From NCBI RefSeq assembly GCF_011355085.1, contig NZ_VXCP01000034.1, positions 89,464 to 153,463 of the forward strand: a stretch of 64,000 bases of DNA, read 5' to 3'. Positions 51,820-59,611 of the stretch are shown one piece after another. Origin of the DNA: Pseudomonas akapageensis. GTDB lineage: Bacteria; Pseudomonadota; Gammaproteobacteria; Pseudomonadales; Pseudomonadaceae. The position numbers were made by a program, and so were the translations under genes. Below the pieces are notes generated by a model. The model was not told where the DNA came from and ran no database searches. It saw only the letters and a program-made list of their open reading frames with translations. Position 1 is the first letter of the stretch. Each line of letters starts with the position of its first letter.

Positions 51820-52128
51820 TCAAGCCACCACTGATTCTTCAACCTCATCTTCATCCATATCCAATACTTCATCTCCGAGGTCGAAACGAGGCGGGTTTTG
51901 GTGTTTGATAGTTACCTTGAAATCATTGATGTTCTTAACAGTGAATTTGAATTCTTTACCTTTGTTGTTTACTTGTGCATTACGTTCTTCGATCTTGAGT
52001 AGTCCGTCTACACCTTTCAAGGTTTTTGTTGTTGAAACCCCTGAGTATTTATCCGTGCTTTGTATGGATCCATAAGTGAAATGTCAAATTCCTTCCGGAA
52101 ATGTAAAGTCCAACGATGTAAATTTCAT
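51820..52128 (-). pseudogene. Small gene interrupted by one in-frame UGA
   Basis: A well-formed start (GGAGG at 52137-52141, ATG 52128) opens MKFTSLDFTFPEGI, then TGA as codon 15 (52084-52086). The same frame continues without another stop for 87 codons: HFTYGSIQSTDKYSGVSTT, KIEERNAQVNNKGKEFKFTV, and the acidic end DEVLDMDEDEVEESVVA. The protein would be ~102 residues and is unrecognised. One nonsense change, or a sequencing error, explains it; nothing suggests selenocysteine use. Low GC, like other island genes. Confidence 0.65.
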
Positions 52129-52188
52129 GGATTCGACCTCCAGCTGTGTAGGAGGCGTTATTTTTAACCGTTTCAGTGATTTGTAAAC

Positions 52189-52212
52189 CTGTCAGAAATG
52201 CTAGGTTCTTTA
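52189..52212 (-). promoter_or_regulatory. 24-nt element shared upstream of two island genes
   Basis: This stretch matches 38858-38881 at 23 of 24 positions (core CTAGGTTCTTTA on the plus strand). In both places it lies 60-95 bp upstream of a minus-strand start codon (52128 and 38786). It may be a common promoter or operator, or simply a leftover of repeat exchange. Confidence 0.45.
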
Positions 52213-52487
52213 TCAATAGTGATGGCGAAAAGGGAAGGGGACAAATTGGCAAGGCCATACCCAGTACCCTTGAAAGTCGATAAGCGGTAATGAACTTGGC
52301 CAAAACCTATCATTTCTGATAGCTGTTGGTTTTCATTCGATTGGAGCATTCTTGAGTCGGAATTTTTCCCGATCACTTAAAGAGAAAGGTGCTTTGGTTG
52401 TTGAAGGGAGAGGGAAGGTTCACCTGAAAGTGGTATTGGAATCTAATTATTGCAGCCGACTGCGCAGGCTGTGAAAGGAGAAGCGTT

Positions 52488-54050
52488 GTGAAAAAAATCA
52501 TGACAAAGCCGCTTTGGCTTTTACTTCCCATTTGTTTGTATGGGACACAGCTTCATGCCGCGACCGGTGAGGAAACAGCCAAGGCGCTGACAGCATTGTA
52601 CAACGACACACGAGCGGATTGTGGCAAGCCGAGCATGCCTGCGTTTCTCTGTAGCGGGATCATGTTAAGAGGTACCACGCCATCAACCCAGTTTCACGCG
52701 TGGGACAACAGCCCTAAATCAAAACAAAGCGGCGGTGTTTCATTTTCGTATCTTCGGGCGGATTCAAAATACAATAATCTTGCCTATGGATATAAAAACG
52801 GCTTTTTCTTTTATCCGTCCTTCGCAGCCCCCGACGATAAAGACACGGTACAGGTACTCTGTTCATTTCCCATCGATGCGGCATCAGAGAATCGGGACGA
52901 CAAAGGTTGTGGCATTAATCGATACGACGCTGCTTCCAGTCAAGTCAGTCAGGTCTGTGACCTGCAAGGTATTACTACTGCTGAGCAGTGGGTTGATAAA
53001 TTCAAGAAAGACGGTGGATGGAAAACCAAAGCCTGTGCCTTCGATGTGCGCGATGAGCGCAATGAGCATGCAGGCCCGGCTTTCTATGAAAGTGTAAAAG
53101 CCTCGATGATGGATCCCGTCAGTTTTGCAGAGAACAACGAATTACGACTGGCAACTTGGGATGATGGGAGAGGCGCATCGCTGCCGATACAAGCATTTTT
53201 CTACCTTCAGGGCGGCTTGGCGGGAGCTCAGGACGATCAGAAGGATTTCCTGAAAACAACTGGTCAGGTGGTTCCCATCATCGAACTGGTTTTGCCGAGT
53301 GACCGTACAAAAGAAGCGCAGTTCCTGTACAAGGAGGCTGATCAGGCGGTAGCGCAAACTACGGCGAAATGTGATGCCTATATTCAATCGGCCACATGGG
53401 CGAAACAACTGGCGACCGGTACTCAGCGCGAAGAGTGGGCGCTTAATGTTACGCCGACACCTTGTGGGCGTGAGGTCACGCAAGACCAGACAGAAGCCAT
53501 GTATCAAGAGTTGTATAAGCTACGTGGGCAGGACGCCCAATGGAAAGACGAAGAGAAATCCGCCGGAAGCATGCGCCGTCAAATGGTTTGTCTATTGGTC
53601 AACTACCGGTCAAACACGCAGTGGTCTCTGGAACCCTTCAGACCTTATGTAACTCATGAGGAGGCTACCGCTGCAAACTGCAATCCGGTTGCCTCCACCA
53701 CCTCCAAGGATCCTGAACCTGTACCAGGAAAGTGTCCAACTTATATTCAGTCTGCTGCTTGGGTAAATCGCGATGATCCCGGCACCCGGAAAAAGGAGTG
53801 GACGCTTTCAGTGGTTCCGACAAACTGCGGCAGAGCGATTCAGCCTGATCAAACAGATGCCTTCTATCAAGAGCTTGTTGCCAAATATGGAAAGGACACA
53901 AACTGGACGGCCAATGATAAAGGAGGGATGCGTCGACAGCTAGTCTGCCATTTGGTACAGGCACGTCACAAGCCAGAGTGGAATCTCGAACCGTTCAGAC
54001 CGGATGTCTCCCACGAAGCATCTTTGAATGCTGGCTGCAATCCTGTTTGA
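52488..54050 (+). CDS. Halovibrin (HvnA)-like secreted protein with two DUF2599 domains
   Basis: A 520-residue protein starting at GTG 52488 after AAAGGAG; residues 1-24 form a signal peptide (LWLLLPICLYGTQLHA). Residues ~28-280 resemble Pseudomonas proteins annotated halovibrin HvnA (ALTALYNDTRADCGKPSMPA, FLCSGIMLRGTTPSTQFHAW, SGGVSFSYLRADSKYNNLAY, CDLQGITTAEQWVDKFKKD). Two tandem DUF2599-like domains follow (~294-405 and ~415-515), each with C.(A/T)YIQSA.W, EW.L.V.PT.CGR and W.LEPFRP.V. Halovibrins were described as secreted NAD-acting ADP-ribosylating enzymes of Vibrio; activity here is not shown. Even numbers of Cys suggest disulfides. Confidence 0.78.
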   Translation: MKKIMTKPLWLLLPICLYGTQLHAATGEETAKALTALYNDTRADCGKPSMPAFLCSGIMLRGTTPSTQFHAWDNSPKSKQSGGVSFSYLRADSKYNNLAYGYKNGFFFYPSFAAPDDKDTVQVLCSFPIDAASENRDDKGCGINRYDAASSQVSQVCDLQGITTAEQWVDKFKKDGGWKTKACAFDVRDERNEHAGPAFYESVKASMMDPVSFAENNELRLATWDDGRGASLPIQAFFYLQGGLAGAQDDQKDFLKTTGQVVPIIELVLPSDRTKEAQFLYKEADQAVAQTTAKCDAYIQSATWAKQLATGTQREEWALNVTPTPCGREVTQDQTEAMYQELYKLRGQDAQWKDEEKSAGSMRRQMVCLLVNYRSNTQWSLEPFRPYVTHEEATAANCNPVASTTSKDPEPVPGKCPTYIQSAAWVNRDDPGTRKKEWTLSVVPTNCGRAIQPDQTDAFYQELVAKYGKDTNWTANDKGGMRRQLVCHLVQARHKPEWNLEPFRPDVSHEASLNAGCNPV

Positions 54051-54060
54051 GGTGGGTGTC

Positions 54061-54085
54061 TAGCGCTCAGATTGTCTGAGCGCTA
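54061..54085 (+). terminator. Hairpin after the halovibrin-like gene
   Basis: TAGCGCTCAGA and TCTGAGCGCTA pair perfectly over 11 bp around TTG, ten bases after the stop codon. No U-run follows, so it may be a transcript-end hairpin or a Rho-dependent end. Confidence 0.55.
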
Positions 54086-54145
54086 CGAAATGCTGGCAAA
54101 AAGCCCGGTGCTTTTGATGGTTTTCACGCAATATGAAGTCAAGCG

Positions 54146-54209
54146 ATCCATCCTTGGCAAACGTGGGGTCAATAGTACCTGGTGCTCGTGGTGCTGATTG
54201 GATGTTCAT
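54146..54209 (-). pseudogene. 5' fragment of the delta-60-repeat gene
   Basis: From ATG 54209 the minus strand reads MNIQSAPRAPGTIDPTFAKDG, almost the same as the first 21 residues of the gene at 37575-38786, then homology stops at 54146. The GAGGAG ribosome site of the intact copy is replaced by AAAAAA. Confidence 0.85.
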
Positions 54210-54392
54210 TTTTTGCTTAGTTGTATGAGTCGATCATGAAGTTGTGTCGCTGTTTACCTATCGGATCTGACAGTACCACCAGTCGGTTATGTCGTTGACT
54301 GTTAGCTATCTTGCGGTTTAGCTAAGGGTGTCAATGTGGGCAGTTACCATTGGCTCACATTGCAAAAAAAGCACTTTTTAAGGAACAGGATA

Positions 54393-54596
54393 ATGGCTAC
54401 TGGAACGGTTAAATGGTTTAACGTTGAAAAAGGGTTTGGTTGTATTACGCCGGACGAAGGGGGCGAAGATTTATTTGTACACTTCAATGACATTAAACAC
54501 ACTGGATCTAGATCGCTAGATGAGGGGCAAAGGGTTTCTTACACGGCTGAGCGTGGTCCAAAAGGCATGCAGGCAGTAGAAGTAAAAATACCATAA
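54393..54596 (+). CDS. Cold-shock domain protein (CspA family), island copy 2
   Basis: A 67-residue cold-shock domain with TVKWFNVEKGFGCITPDEGG and DLFVHF. RNP1 here is KGFGCI, with Cys in place of the usual aromatic/Phe position seen in copy 1 (KGFGFI). It retains RNP2. Start ATG 54393 follows AAGGAACAGGATA, the same leader end as copy 1. Confidence 0.9.
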   Translation: MATGTVKWFNVEKGFGCITPDEGGEDLFVHFNDIKHTGSRSLDEGQRVSYTAERGPKGMQAVEVKIP

Positions 54597-54642
54597 ATAG
54601 CTTCGCGGCCAATTAGGTCTCGTTCTACCTCATCTGGTTAAT

Positions 54643-54674
54643 GCCCCCTTGACGCACCCAATCTGCAAGGGGGC
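54643..54674 (+). promoter_or_regulatory. Conserved hairpin in the leader of the CSD-like gene, copy 2
   Basis: GCCCCCTTG and CAAGGGGGC pair over 9 bp around a 14-nt loop unlike that of copy 1, followed by the shared GGCTTATCGTTAAAG and the start codon. Stem kept, loop changed: the structure rather than the sequence appears to be conserved. Confidence 0.6.
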
Positions 54675-54700
54675 GGCTTATCGTTAAAGGAACGACGATT

Positions 54701-54928
54701 ATGTCCAAGCAAACCAGCGAACGTTACGACTCCGCCAGGGGTGGTTTCGGTTATATAATTGCGCATCATGATGGCCGGGAAATTTTCTTTCGCGTCAGAT
54801 CTATTGAAGACGGCGGACCTCCCATAAAAGAAGGTCAGGCCGTGACTTACGAACTGATGCAAGGCCAGGGTGGGGAGTTTTACGCTATCAACATTGAAGT
54901 AGTAGAGGATGATTCTGACCTCGATTGA
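54701..54928 (+). CDS. Degenerate cold-shock-domain-like small protein, copy 2
   Basis: A 75-residue protein with the same plan as copy 1: YDSARGGFGYIIAHHDGREI, FFRVRSIEDGGPPIKEGQAV, TYELMQGQGG and FYAINIEVVEDD. The two copies differ at about a quarter of positions yet keep the fold-defining Gly, aromatic and Tyr residues, which suggests both are under selection. Acidic C-terminus DDSDLD. Confidence 0.75.
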   Translation: MSKQTSERYDSARGGFGYIIAHHDGREIFFRVRSIEDGGPPIKEGQAVTYELMQGQGGEFYAINIEVVEDDSDLD

Positions 54929-55022
54929 TGCCGTGCAGGCATTATTCGCCGTCTTGAATCAGTGCGCCCCCTCTCATCTATACGCTTACTGAACAGGGAG
55001 AAGGGGCAGTTTGTGTCGAGCC

Positions 55023-55355
55023 TCAATTGCTCGAAGAATTTTCGGGCGGTTGATTCAATGTCTGGTTTTCAATCCCATCAAGCAGCGCATCGACCAGCCC
55101 CTTGGCCGCTTCGGCCGAGTGCAGGTTTGCCCATAGCAGGCCCTTTCTATCGAGTCCATCGGCTTGCTGGCAGGCGTGTAGCGCAGTGTCGCAGACGCCG
55201 GCCAGTAGCAGCGAGATATGCACCAGGGCATCTTCCAGATCGATACCGGCGCGCACGGCAAATAGCGGATCGTGGCCTGCGTCGCAGGAGCCGAAGGCGG
55301 TAGAGGCGGTTTTGGAGAGAAGGTAGGAAGGTGGATCGGGAACGATTTTATTCAT
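55023..55355 (-). CDS. DUF3077/DUF6124 family protein
   Basis: A 110-residue protein starting at ATG 55355. The core DPLFAVRAGIDLEDALVHIS, LLLAGVCDTALHACQQA and RKGLLWANLHSAEAAKGLVD matches the small helical DUF3077 family that is abundant in Pseudomonas and has no known function. The N-terminal 30 residues are variable, as usual. A ~250-bp gap separates it from the urea transporter gene; the plus-strand frames there are shadows. Confidence 0.82.
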   Translation of the reverse strand: MNKIVPDPPSYLLSKTASTAFGSCDAGHDPLFAVRAGIDLEDALVHISLLLAGVCDTALHACQQADGLDRKGLLWANLHSAEAAKGLVDALLDGIENQTLNQPPENSSSN

Positions 55356-55572
55356 GGCAAAGTTCTCATTAGAAATGTGGAACTGCCACGCTTTGCGACC
55401 AAACAATGGGTGGCAGCTGTACGCAGGTTGGTCGACCGGTCCTAATGAGCAAACACCGGCAGGGCACGAGGCCCTCCATACGCACAGCTGCCATAACTCT
55501 TTATCGCAGGCGTTAAAAAACGCCAGCGACAGAAGTACGGGCGTCTGTGCGCTCATAGGTTCGGGCGACCAA

Positions 55573-55602
55573 GCCCGGTCGCTGAATTGGCAGCGACCGG
55601 GC
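55573..55602 (-). terminator. Hairpin terminator after the urea transporter gene
   Basis: GCCCGGTCGCTG and CAGCGACCGGGC pair perfectly over 12 bp around a 6-base loop, five bases past the minus-strand stop at 55607. A weak T-rich start (TTGG) follows on the minus strand. Confidence 0.6.
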
Positions 55603-55606
55603 AAGC

Positions 55607-56530
55607 CTAACGTGCACGCGAACGCGGTGCAAGGCTGCGTATGGCCTGATCCACTGGTGCACTATCGTCCGCTGCCCGGCGCAGTACCCGATTACCGACA
55701 TGCAGCACCCAGCACGCCAGAATGAACGGCGCCGTCAGGGCCGGTATCGGCAGGCTATTGAAGACAGGCGTGAGAATGATGGCCAGGGCAATCGCCAACG
55801 CCGGCATCCAGGGTTGGCGCTTGAGTTGGCAGAACGCCAATGCCGCCAGGGCCGGGTTGTAGCCGTGCAGGCCGCTGAAGGCGAGGTTCAAGGGTTCGCC
55901 TTGCAGCAGTGCAACACCGATGCCGGCAGCTGAACCTGCCAGTGCCCAGAACGCGGCGCGGCGGTTGGCGAGCAGCAGGCCGATGGCGATCATCAGGCCG
56001 GCCAGGGGTTGGTCGAGCAGGAAGATCTGGCCAAGGCCTTCGACCAGGGCGAACAGGATGTTGCTGTCTGGCGGCGGGAGATGGCTGGCGCTTGCCGGTT
56101 GTGCCAGTTCCAGCACGGCCCAGCCGAGCAGGACGAAGGGTGCGGTGTAGGCGGGCAGGCTACGCGCTTGCTGGCTGCGTTTGAGCCATTGGTGCACGAG
56201 GATGCTGCTGAGCCCTGCGCTGGCGATGATCAGCGGCGGCAGCATCGCAGACCAGGGCAGCTTGGCACAGAGCAGCAGGCCGATCAGTACGCCGTTGTAG
56301 CTGTACAGGCCGGCCTGGCGGTCGGCGCGGTCGTAGCCGCGGCGTTGGGCGGTGAGCAGGCCGGCGAGGGCGCCGAGCAGCGCGCCGCCGAACAGGTCGG
56401 GGGCGGTGAACAGGATCGCGAGCAGGCAGAACAGGCCGCACAGCGGGTGGCGCTGGAGCAGGACCTGGCTGAAGCCGTTGAGCAGGGCAGTGGCCCAGTC
56501 GGGGCAGTGGATCAGGTTTTTCGTGGGCAT
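55607..56530 (-). CDS. Urea transporter (UT family)
   Basis: A 307-residue membrane protein with ten or so hydrophobic segments in two homologous halves. The UT signature blocks are GLYSYNGVLIGLLLCAKLPW (first half) and LNLAFSGLHGYNPALAALAF (second half), both with the G.NG/GYNP selectivity-filter loops. It mediates passive urea movement across the inner membrane. No urease genes lie in the window. In P. putida a urea transporter gene sits at the same place after pyk. Confidence 0.87.
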   Translation of the reverse strand: MPTKNLIHCPDWATALLNGFSQVLLQRHPLCGLFCLLAILFTAPDLFGGALLGALAGLLTAQRRGYDRADRQAGLYSYNGVLIGLLLCAKLPWSAMLPPLIIASAGLSSILVHQWLKRSQQARSLPAYTAPFVLLGWAVLELAQPASASHLPPPDSNILFALVEGLGQIFLLDQPLAGLMIAIGLLLANRRAAFWALAGSAAGIGVALLQGEPLNLAFSGLHGYNPALAALAFCQLKRQPWMPALAIALAIILTPVFNSLPIPALTAPFILACWVLHVGNRVLRRAADDSAPVDQAIRSLAPRSRAR

Positions 56531-56624
56531 GACGGCAGTTGGAAAGTTGGGGTGGACCGGAGGCGCTTCGTGTGAGCGCGGTTCTTCCGGGTGGGGGCGG
56601 CGGTATTGGGCTTGTGCTCAACCC

Positions 56625-56713
56625 CTGTGGGAGCTGGCTTGCCAGCGATGCAGGCGGCGCGGTGTTTCAGTCAGTCCGCGGTGATGCTATCGCTGGCAAG
56701 CCAGCTCCCACAG
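56625..56713. repeat. REP pair between urea transporter and pyk
   Basis: CTGTGGGAGCTGGCTTGCCA at 56625 and the inverted copy ending CAGCTCCCACAG at 56713 enclose 38 bp. Confidence 0.9.
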
Positions 56714-56756
56714 GGTCAATCCCATAGCGCCAATTTCACAGGGCCAAGTGTTGACC

Positions 56757-58172
56757 TTAAATCAGGGTCTCAATCCGCAATGAATTAGTCGATCCCGGTT
56801 GGCCAAAAGGCACACCGGCGGTGATCAACAGCGTGTCGCCACGGCTGGCCATGCCCTGGGCCTGGGCAATTTCCAGGGCTGTGGAGCAGACTTCATCGAC
56901 CTGGCGCAGGCGGTCATTAACCACCGAGTGCACGCCCCAGGCCACGGTCAGGCGACGAGCGGTTGAAAGGTTCGGCGTCAGGTTGAGGATCGGCACGCTT
57001 GGGCGCTCGCGGGCAGCGCGCAGGCTGGAGCTGCCCGACTCGCTGTAATTGACCAGCACGGCCACCGGCAGGATGCTGCTGATGCGCCGAATCGCGCAGC
57101 TGATCGCATCCGAGACCGTGGCTTCGGCCTTGGGCCGGCCGACGTCCAGTTGCGCCTGGTAGTCCGGGCCGCTTTCGACCTGGCGAATGATCTTGCTCAT
57201 CATCTGCACGGCTTCGAGCGGGTAGTCGCCCGAGGCGGTTTCGGCCGAGAGCATCACCGCGTCGGCGCCTTCGGCCACGGCGTTGGCGACGTCGGTCACT
57301 TCGGCGCGGGTCGGTGCCGGGGAGAAGCGCATCGACTCGAGCATCTGCGTGGCCACCACCACTGGTTTACCCAGCTGGCGGCAGGTGGCGATGATGCCTT
57401 GCTGGATCTGCGGCACGCTTTCGGCCGGGACTTCCACGCCCAGGTCGCCACGGGCGACCATGATCGCATCGCTCAGTTCGGCGATTTCCCGCAGGTGGGT
57501 GACGGCCGAGGGTTTTTCGATCTTGGCCATGAGGAAAGCACGCTCGCCGATCAGCTCGCGGGCCTCGCGGATGTCTTCGGGGCGCTGCACGAACGACAGG
57601 GCCACCCAGTCCACACCCAGTTCCAGGCCGAAGGCCAGGTCGCGGCGGTCCTTGGCGGTCAGCGGGCTCAGGGCCAGCATGGCCTGGGGCACGTTGACGC
57701 CCTTGCGATCGGACAACTCGCCGCCATTGAGCACTTCGGTGTCGATGGCGTCTTCATGCTTGGCAGTCACGCGCAGGCGCAGCTTGCCGTCGTCGAGCAG
57801 CAGGTCCATGCCTGGCTCCAGGGCGGCGATGATTTCCGGGTGGGGCAGGTTGACTCGGGTTTCGTTGCCCGGTGTGCCGTCCAGATCCAGTCGCAGAGCC
57901 TGACCGCGCTGCAGTTGGACCTTGCCGTCCGCGAAACGGCCCACGCGCAGCTTCGGCCCTTGCAGGTCCATGAGGATGCCCAGCGGGTAGTTCAACTGGC
58001 GTTCGACTTCGCGGATCCACTGGTAACGCATGGCGTGGTCGCTGTGTTCGCCATGGCTGAAGTTCAGGCGAAAGATGTTCACACCGGCTTCGACCAACTG
58101 ACGGATGTCGTCGATGCCTCGAGTGGCCGGGCCGAGTGTCGCGAGTATTTTTACTTTTTTATCAGGCGTCAT
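56757..58172 (-). CDS. pyk: Pyruvate kinase
   Basis: A 471-residue enzyme converting phosphoenolpyruvate and ADP to pyruvate and ATP. It shows KILATLGPATRGIDDIRQLV at the start, NFSHGEHSDH, MDLQGPKLRVGRF, the catalytic lysine block FLMAKIEKPSAVTHLREIAE, and MVARGDLGVEVPAE with metal/substrate residues. It is the last gene of the glyoxylate operon; its ATG at 58172 lies within the end of the glycerate kinase gene (11-bp overlap), so its synthesis is tied to growth on glyoxylate-yielding substrates. P. putida calls the equivalent gene pykF. Confidence 0.94.
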   Translation of the reverse strand: MTPDKKVKILATLGPATRGIDDIRQLVEAGVNIFRLNFSHGEHSDHAMRYQWIREVERQLNYPLGILMDLQGPKLRVGRFADGKVQLQRGQALRLDLDGTPGNETRVNLPHPEIIAALEPGMDLLLDDGKLRLRVTAKHEDAIDTEVLNGGELSDRKGVNVPQAMLALSPLTAKDRRDLAFGLELGVDWVALSFVQRPEDIREARELIGERAFLMAKIEKPSAVTHLREIAELSDAIMVARGDLGVEVPAESVPQIQQGIIATCRQLGKPVVVATQMLESMRFSPAPTRAEVTDVANAVAEGADAVMLSAETASGDYPLEAVQMMSKIIRQVESGPDYQAQLDVGRPKAEATVSDAISCAIRRISSILPVAVLVNYSESGSSSLRAARERPSVPILNLTPNLSTARRLTVAWGVHSVVNDRLRQVDEVCSTALEIAQAQGMASRGDTLLITAGVPFGQPGSTNSLRIETLI

Positions 58173-59442
58173 TTTTGGGGCTCTCGAGGATCAGGATGGC
58201 GCGGAAATCGTTGACGTTGGTCCGGGTCGGCTCTGTCACGATCAGGGCGTCGAGGGCGGCGAAGTAGCCGTAGCCGTTGTTGTTGTCCAGCTCATCGCTG
58301 GCGCTCAGGCCCAGGGCCTCGGCGCGGGCATAACTGTCGGGTGTCATGATGGCGCCGGCGTTGTCTTCGGAGCCGTCGATGCCGTCGGTGTCACCAGCCA
58401 GGGCATAGACGCCGGGCAGGCCTTTGAGGTTTTCGGTCAGGCTCAGCAAAAACTCGGCGTTGCGCCCGCCACGGCCATTGCCGCGCACGGTCACGGTGGT
58501 CTCGCCACCGGAGAGGATCACGCAGGGCGCGGCCAGCGGCTGGCCGTGCAGGACGATCTGCCGGGCGATGCCGGCGTGGACCTTGGCCACTTCCCGCGAC
58601 TCGCCTTCCAGGTCGCCGAGGATCAGCGGGCTGAAGCCGGCTTCCCTGGCTTTGACTGCGGCGGCCTCAAGCGATTGCTGGGGGCGGGCGATCAGCTGGA
58701 AGTGGCTGCGGGCCAGGCACGGGTCGTCGGCCTTGACGGTTTCGGACGCGGGATTTTGCAGCCAGTTGCGCACCGCCACAGGGGCTTCGATGCCATAGCG
58801 CTTGAGGATCGCCAGGGCTTCGGCCGAGGTGCTCGGATCGGCCACGGTGGGGCCGGAGGCGATGACCGTGGCCAGGTCGCCCGGTACATCGGAAATCGCA
58901 TAGGTATAGACGGTGGCCGGCCAGCAGGCCTTGGCCAGGCGGCCGCCCTTGATCGCCGAGAGGTGCTTGCGCACGCAGTTCATCTCGCCGATGGTGGCGC
59001 CGGATTTGAGCAGGGCCTTGTTGATGGTCTGCTTGTCCGCGAGGGTCAGGCCTTCGGCGGGCAGGGCGAGCAGGGCAGAGCCGCCGCCGGACAGCAGGAA
59101 GATGACGCGGTCGTCTTCAGTCAGGTCGCTGACCATGGCCAGCACGCGTTTGGCGACCGCAAGGCCGGCGGCATCGGGTACTGGATGCGCGGCTTCGACT
59201 ACTTCGATTTTCTTGCAGTTGGCACCGTGGCCGTAGCGGGTCACGACCAGGCCTGAGACTTCGCCTTCCCAGCAGCGCTCGACCACTTCAGCCATGGCCG
59301 CGGCCGCCTTGCCGGCGCCGATGACGATGACGCGACCGCTGCGGTCCTTGGGCAAGTGGGCTTCGAGGACCTGGCGTGGGTGCGCGGCTTCGATGGCCGT
59401 GGCGAACAGCTCGCGGAGGATTTTTTGCGGATCGACCGACAT
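58162..59442 (-). CDS. ttuD: Glycerate 2-kinase type-2 / hydroxypyruvate reductase TtuD
   Basis: A 426-residue protein of the MOFRL/glycerate kinase type-2 family. Family blocks: GRVIVIGAGKAAAAMAEVVE, TRYGHGANCKKIEVVEAAHP, FLLSGGGSALLALPAEGLTL, SDVPGDLATVIASGPTVADP, and the C-terminal GNGRGGRNAEFLLSLTENLK. In Pseudomonas the gene is called ttuD and annotated hydroxypyruvate reductase, but the fold is that of glycerate kinase making 2-phosphoglycerate, which fits the next enzymes toward pyruvate. ATG 59442; 11-bp overlap with pyk. Confidence 0.9.
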   Translation of the reverse strand: MSVDPQKILRELFATAIEAAHPRQVLEAHLPKDRSGRVIVIGAGKAAAAMAEVVERCWEGEVSGLVVTRYGHGANCKKIEVVEAAHPVPDAAGLAVAKRVLAMVSDLTEDDRVIFLLSGGGSALLALPAEGLTLADKQTINKALLKSGATIGEMNCVRKHLSAIKGGRLAKACWPATVYTYAISDVPGDLATVIASGPTVADPSTSAEALAILKRYGIEAPVAVRNWLQNPASETVKADDPCLARSHFQLIARPQQSLEAAAVKAREAGFSPLILGDLEGESREVAKVHAGIARQIVLHGQPLAAPCVILSGGETTVTVRGNGRGGRNAEFLLSLTENLKGLPGVYALAGDTDGIDGSEDNAGAIMTPDSYARAEALGLSASDELDNNNGYGYFAALDALIVTEPTRTNVNDFRAILILESPKNDA

Positions 59443-59498
59443 GGCAGGCTCCCGTTTTGTTGTTTTTTTGGGGTGGGCCGGGAGAGCGGCGTTGTCGC

Positions 59499-59568
59499 CA
59501 TCGCTGGCAAGCCAGCTCCCACAGGATCGCACTCTGCAGTCCCTGTGGGAGCTGGCTTGCCAGCGATG
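59499..59568. repeat. REP pair between glxR and ttuD
   Basis: ATCGCTGGCAAGCCAGCTCC at 59500 and the inverted copy ending near 59568 enclose 18 bp, inside the glyoxylate operon. Confidence 0.9.
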
Positions 59569-59611
59569 AGGCCCTTACAGGCACCCCATCACTACCGGCC
59601 AGACAATCGAC

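Larger units (their letters stand above)
54146..54928. repeat. Right copy of the long imperfect direct repeat
   Basis: Contains the delta-60 5' fragment, the conserved spacer, csp copy 2, the leader hairpin and CSD-like copy 2, in the same order and orientation as 38721-39662. It closes the accessory island, since the conserved chromosome resumes just after. Confidence 0.85.

Noticed and set aside
52084..52086. Selenocysteine reading of the in-frame UGA
   Set aside because: No bacterial SECIS-like hairpin is evident just after the codon and no selenoprotein family is recognised; a nonsense mutation is simpler.
37421..54960. Prophage or integrative element with integrase and att sites
   Set aside because: I see no integrase, transposase, phage structural gene or tRNA at either end; only long direct repeats of csp/CSD genes.
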